A DNA stretch of 64,000 nt from NCBI RefSeq assembly GCF_000407565.1, contig NZ_ASWI01000003.1, positions 869,501 through 933,500 on the forward strand, written 5' to 3'. A program made the translations under genes and the position numbers. The first letter of the stretch is position 1; each line of letters opens with the position of its first letter. Below, in pieces: positions 63,639 to 64,000 of the stretch. The DNA comes from Enterococcus cecorum DSM 20682 = ATCC 43198 (GTDB lineage Bacteria; Bacillota; Bacilli; Lactobacillales; Enterococcaceae). The notes under the pieces are model-generated. The model saw nothing but the letters and a program-made list of their open reading frames with translations. It was not told the origin of the DNA and did not search any database.

Positions 63639-64000
63639 TAAAAAAGTTCTTGGATGGTTGAGAGGATAAGCTGAATATTTAGAACGGTTAATACCGCTGT
63701 ACTTATCCAACCTAAAATGCTGAGGATAGGTTTGTTTTTAAATTGTTTGCCCATGATTTTTTCCGAACTCGTAAAGTAAACGAGTGGAATCATCGAAACT
63801 GGTAAAGCGATACTTAGAAAGACTTGCGAATAAATCAACAATTGATCCAGCGTTCCTTCATCATCTCCAAAGAAAATAGCACAGAGTATGACTGGTAGTA
63901 CAGATAATAGTCGTGTGATTAAGCGACGAATCCATGGTGGTAATTTAATATGGATGAATCCTTCCATCACGATTTGTCCAGCTAAAGTTCCGGTAATGGT
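63638..64000 (-). CDS. mntH: Nramp-family Mn2+/H+ transporter, C-terminal part
   Basis: The C-terminal 120 or so residues of a polytopic metal-ion transporter; the gene runs off the right edge. The visible part reads TGTLAGQIVMEGFI, PPWIRRLITRLLSVLP, QVFLSIALPVSMIPLVYFTS and a last helix. This is the characteristic end of MntH proteins, with the QVFLSIALP helix lining the metal path. Regulation is not visible here because the 5' end is missing. Confidence 0.88.
   Translation of the reverse strand, partial: TITGTLAGQIVMEGFIHIKLPPWIRRLITRLLSVLPVILCAIFFGDDEGTLDQLLIYSQVFLSIALPVSMIPLVYFTSSEKIMGKQFKNKPILSILGWISTAVLTVLNIQLILSTIQELF

Overview
The window is a low-GC Gram-positive chromosome segment, most likely from the Lactobacillales and probably Enterococcus or a close relative. 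Three things point there. The division cluster is preceded by a DUF4044/DUF3397 pair and mraZ. A mannose-family PTS is driven by a sigma-54 promoter and a LevR/ManR-type activator. The ispA-tlyA-argR-recN block lacks dxs, as expected for a mevalonate-pathway organism. No rRNA, tRNA, phage, insertion sequence or CRISPR array was seen. The genus is an inference from gene order and protein style, not from a database match.

Layout. 0.1-1.0 kb: a LytTR regulator overlapping a DUF3021 membrane protein. 1.07-6.15 kb: leuABCD behind a leucine leader-peptide attenuator and a stretch of palindromic repeats. 6.2-8.1 kb (minus): an MdoB/LTA-synthase-like phosphoglycerol transferase. 8.3-9.4 kb: rplU-prp-rpmA with an L21-type leader. 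9.4-10.3 kb: a possible small RNA and a GNAT acetyltransferase. 10.35-17.2 kb: a ManR-type activator followed by a sigma-54 PTS operon (EIIB, EIIAB, EIIC, EIID) and manO. 17.3-25.8 kb: pepP, yqhY, nusB, folD, xseAB, ispA, tlyA, argR, recN. 26.0-41.5 kb: DUF4044 (minus, 38 aa), DUF3397, then the dcw cluster mraZ to divIVA. 41.5-44.8 kb: an isoleucine T-box and ileS. 45.0-51.0 kb: gltBD, with a Fur-like box upstream. 51.0-51.8 kb (minus): a PHP-family phosphatase. 51.9-59.6 kb: a LacI-type regulator, an LplB/YtcP/LplA-type sugar ABC importer without its ATPase, a GH32 fructosidase, crr and a ROK fructokinase. 59.7-63.3 kb: serC-serA-DUF1015. The window ends inside an Nramp transporter on the minus strand.

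How the parts work together. The core is housekeeping: cell wall and division, translation, recombination and repair. Around it lie amino-acid supply modules (leucine, glutamate, serine), each with its own leader or operator. There are also two sugar modules: the PTS, and a fructo-oligosaccharide/sucrose-type importer with intracellular hydrolase and kinase.

The least explained signal is a family of long imperfect palindromes of about 90-135 bp, chained head to tail. They occur at 1265-1575, 25838-26012, 41695-41880 and 58558-58648, with a likely scar at 44811-44830. Two copies 40 kb apart differ at 4 of 100 positions. Two others show paired compensatory changes in a hairpin. Four of the five loci begin within a few bases of the T-tract of an intrinsic terminator or attenuator, always in the same orientation. 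I do not recognise them as a named family.
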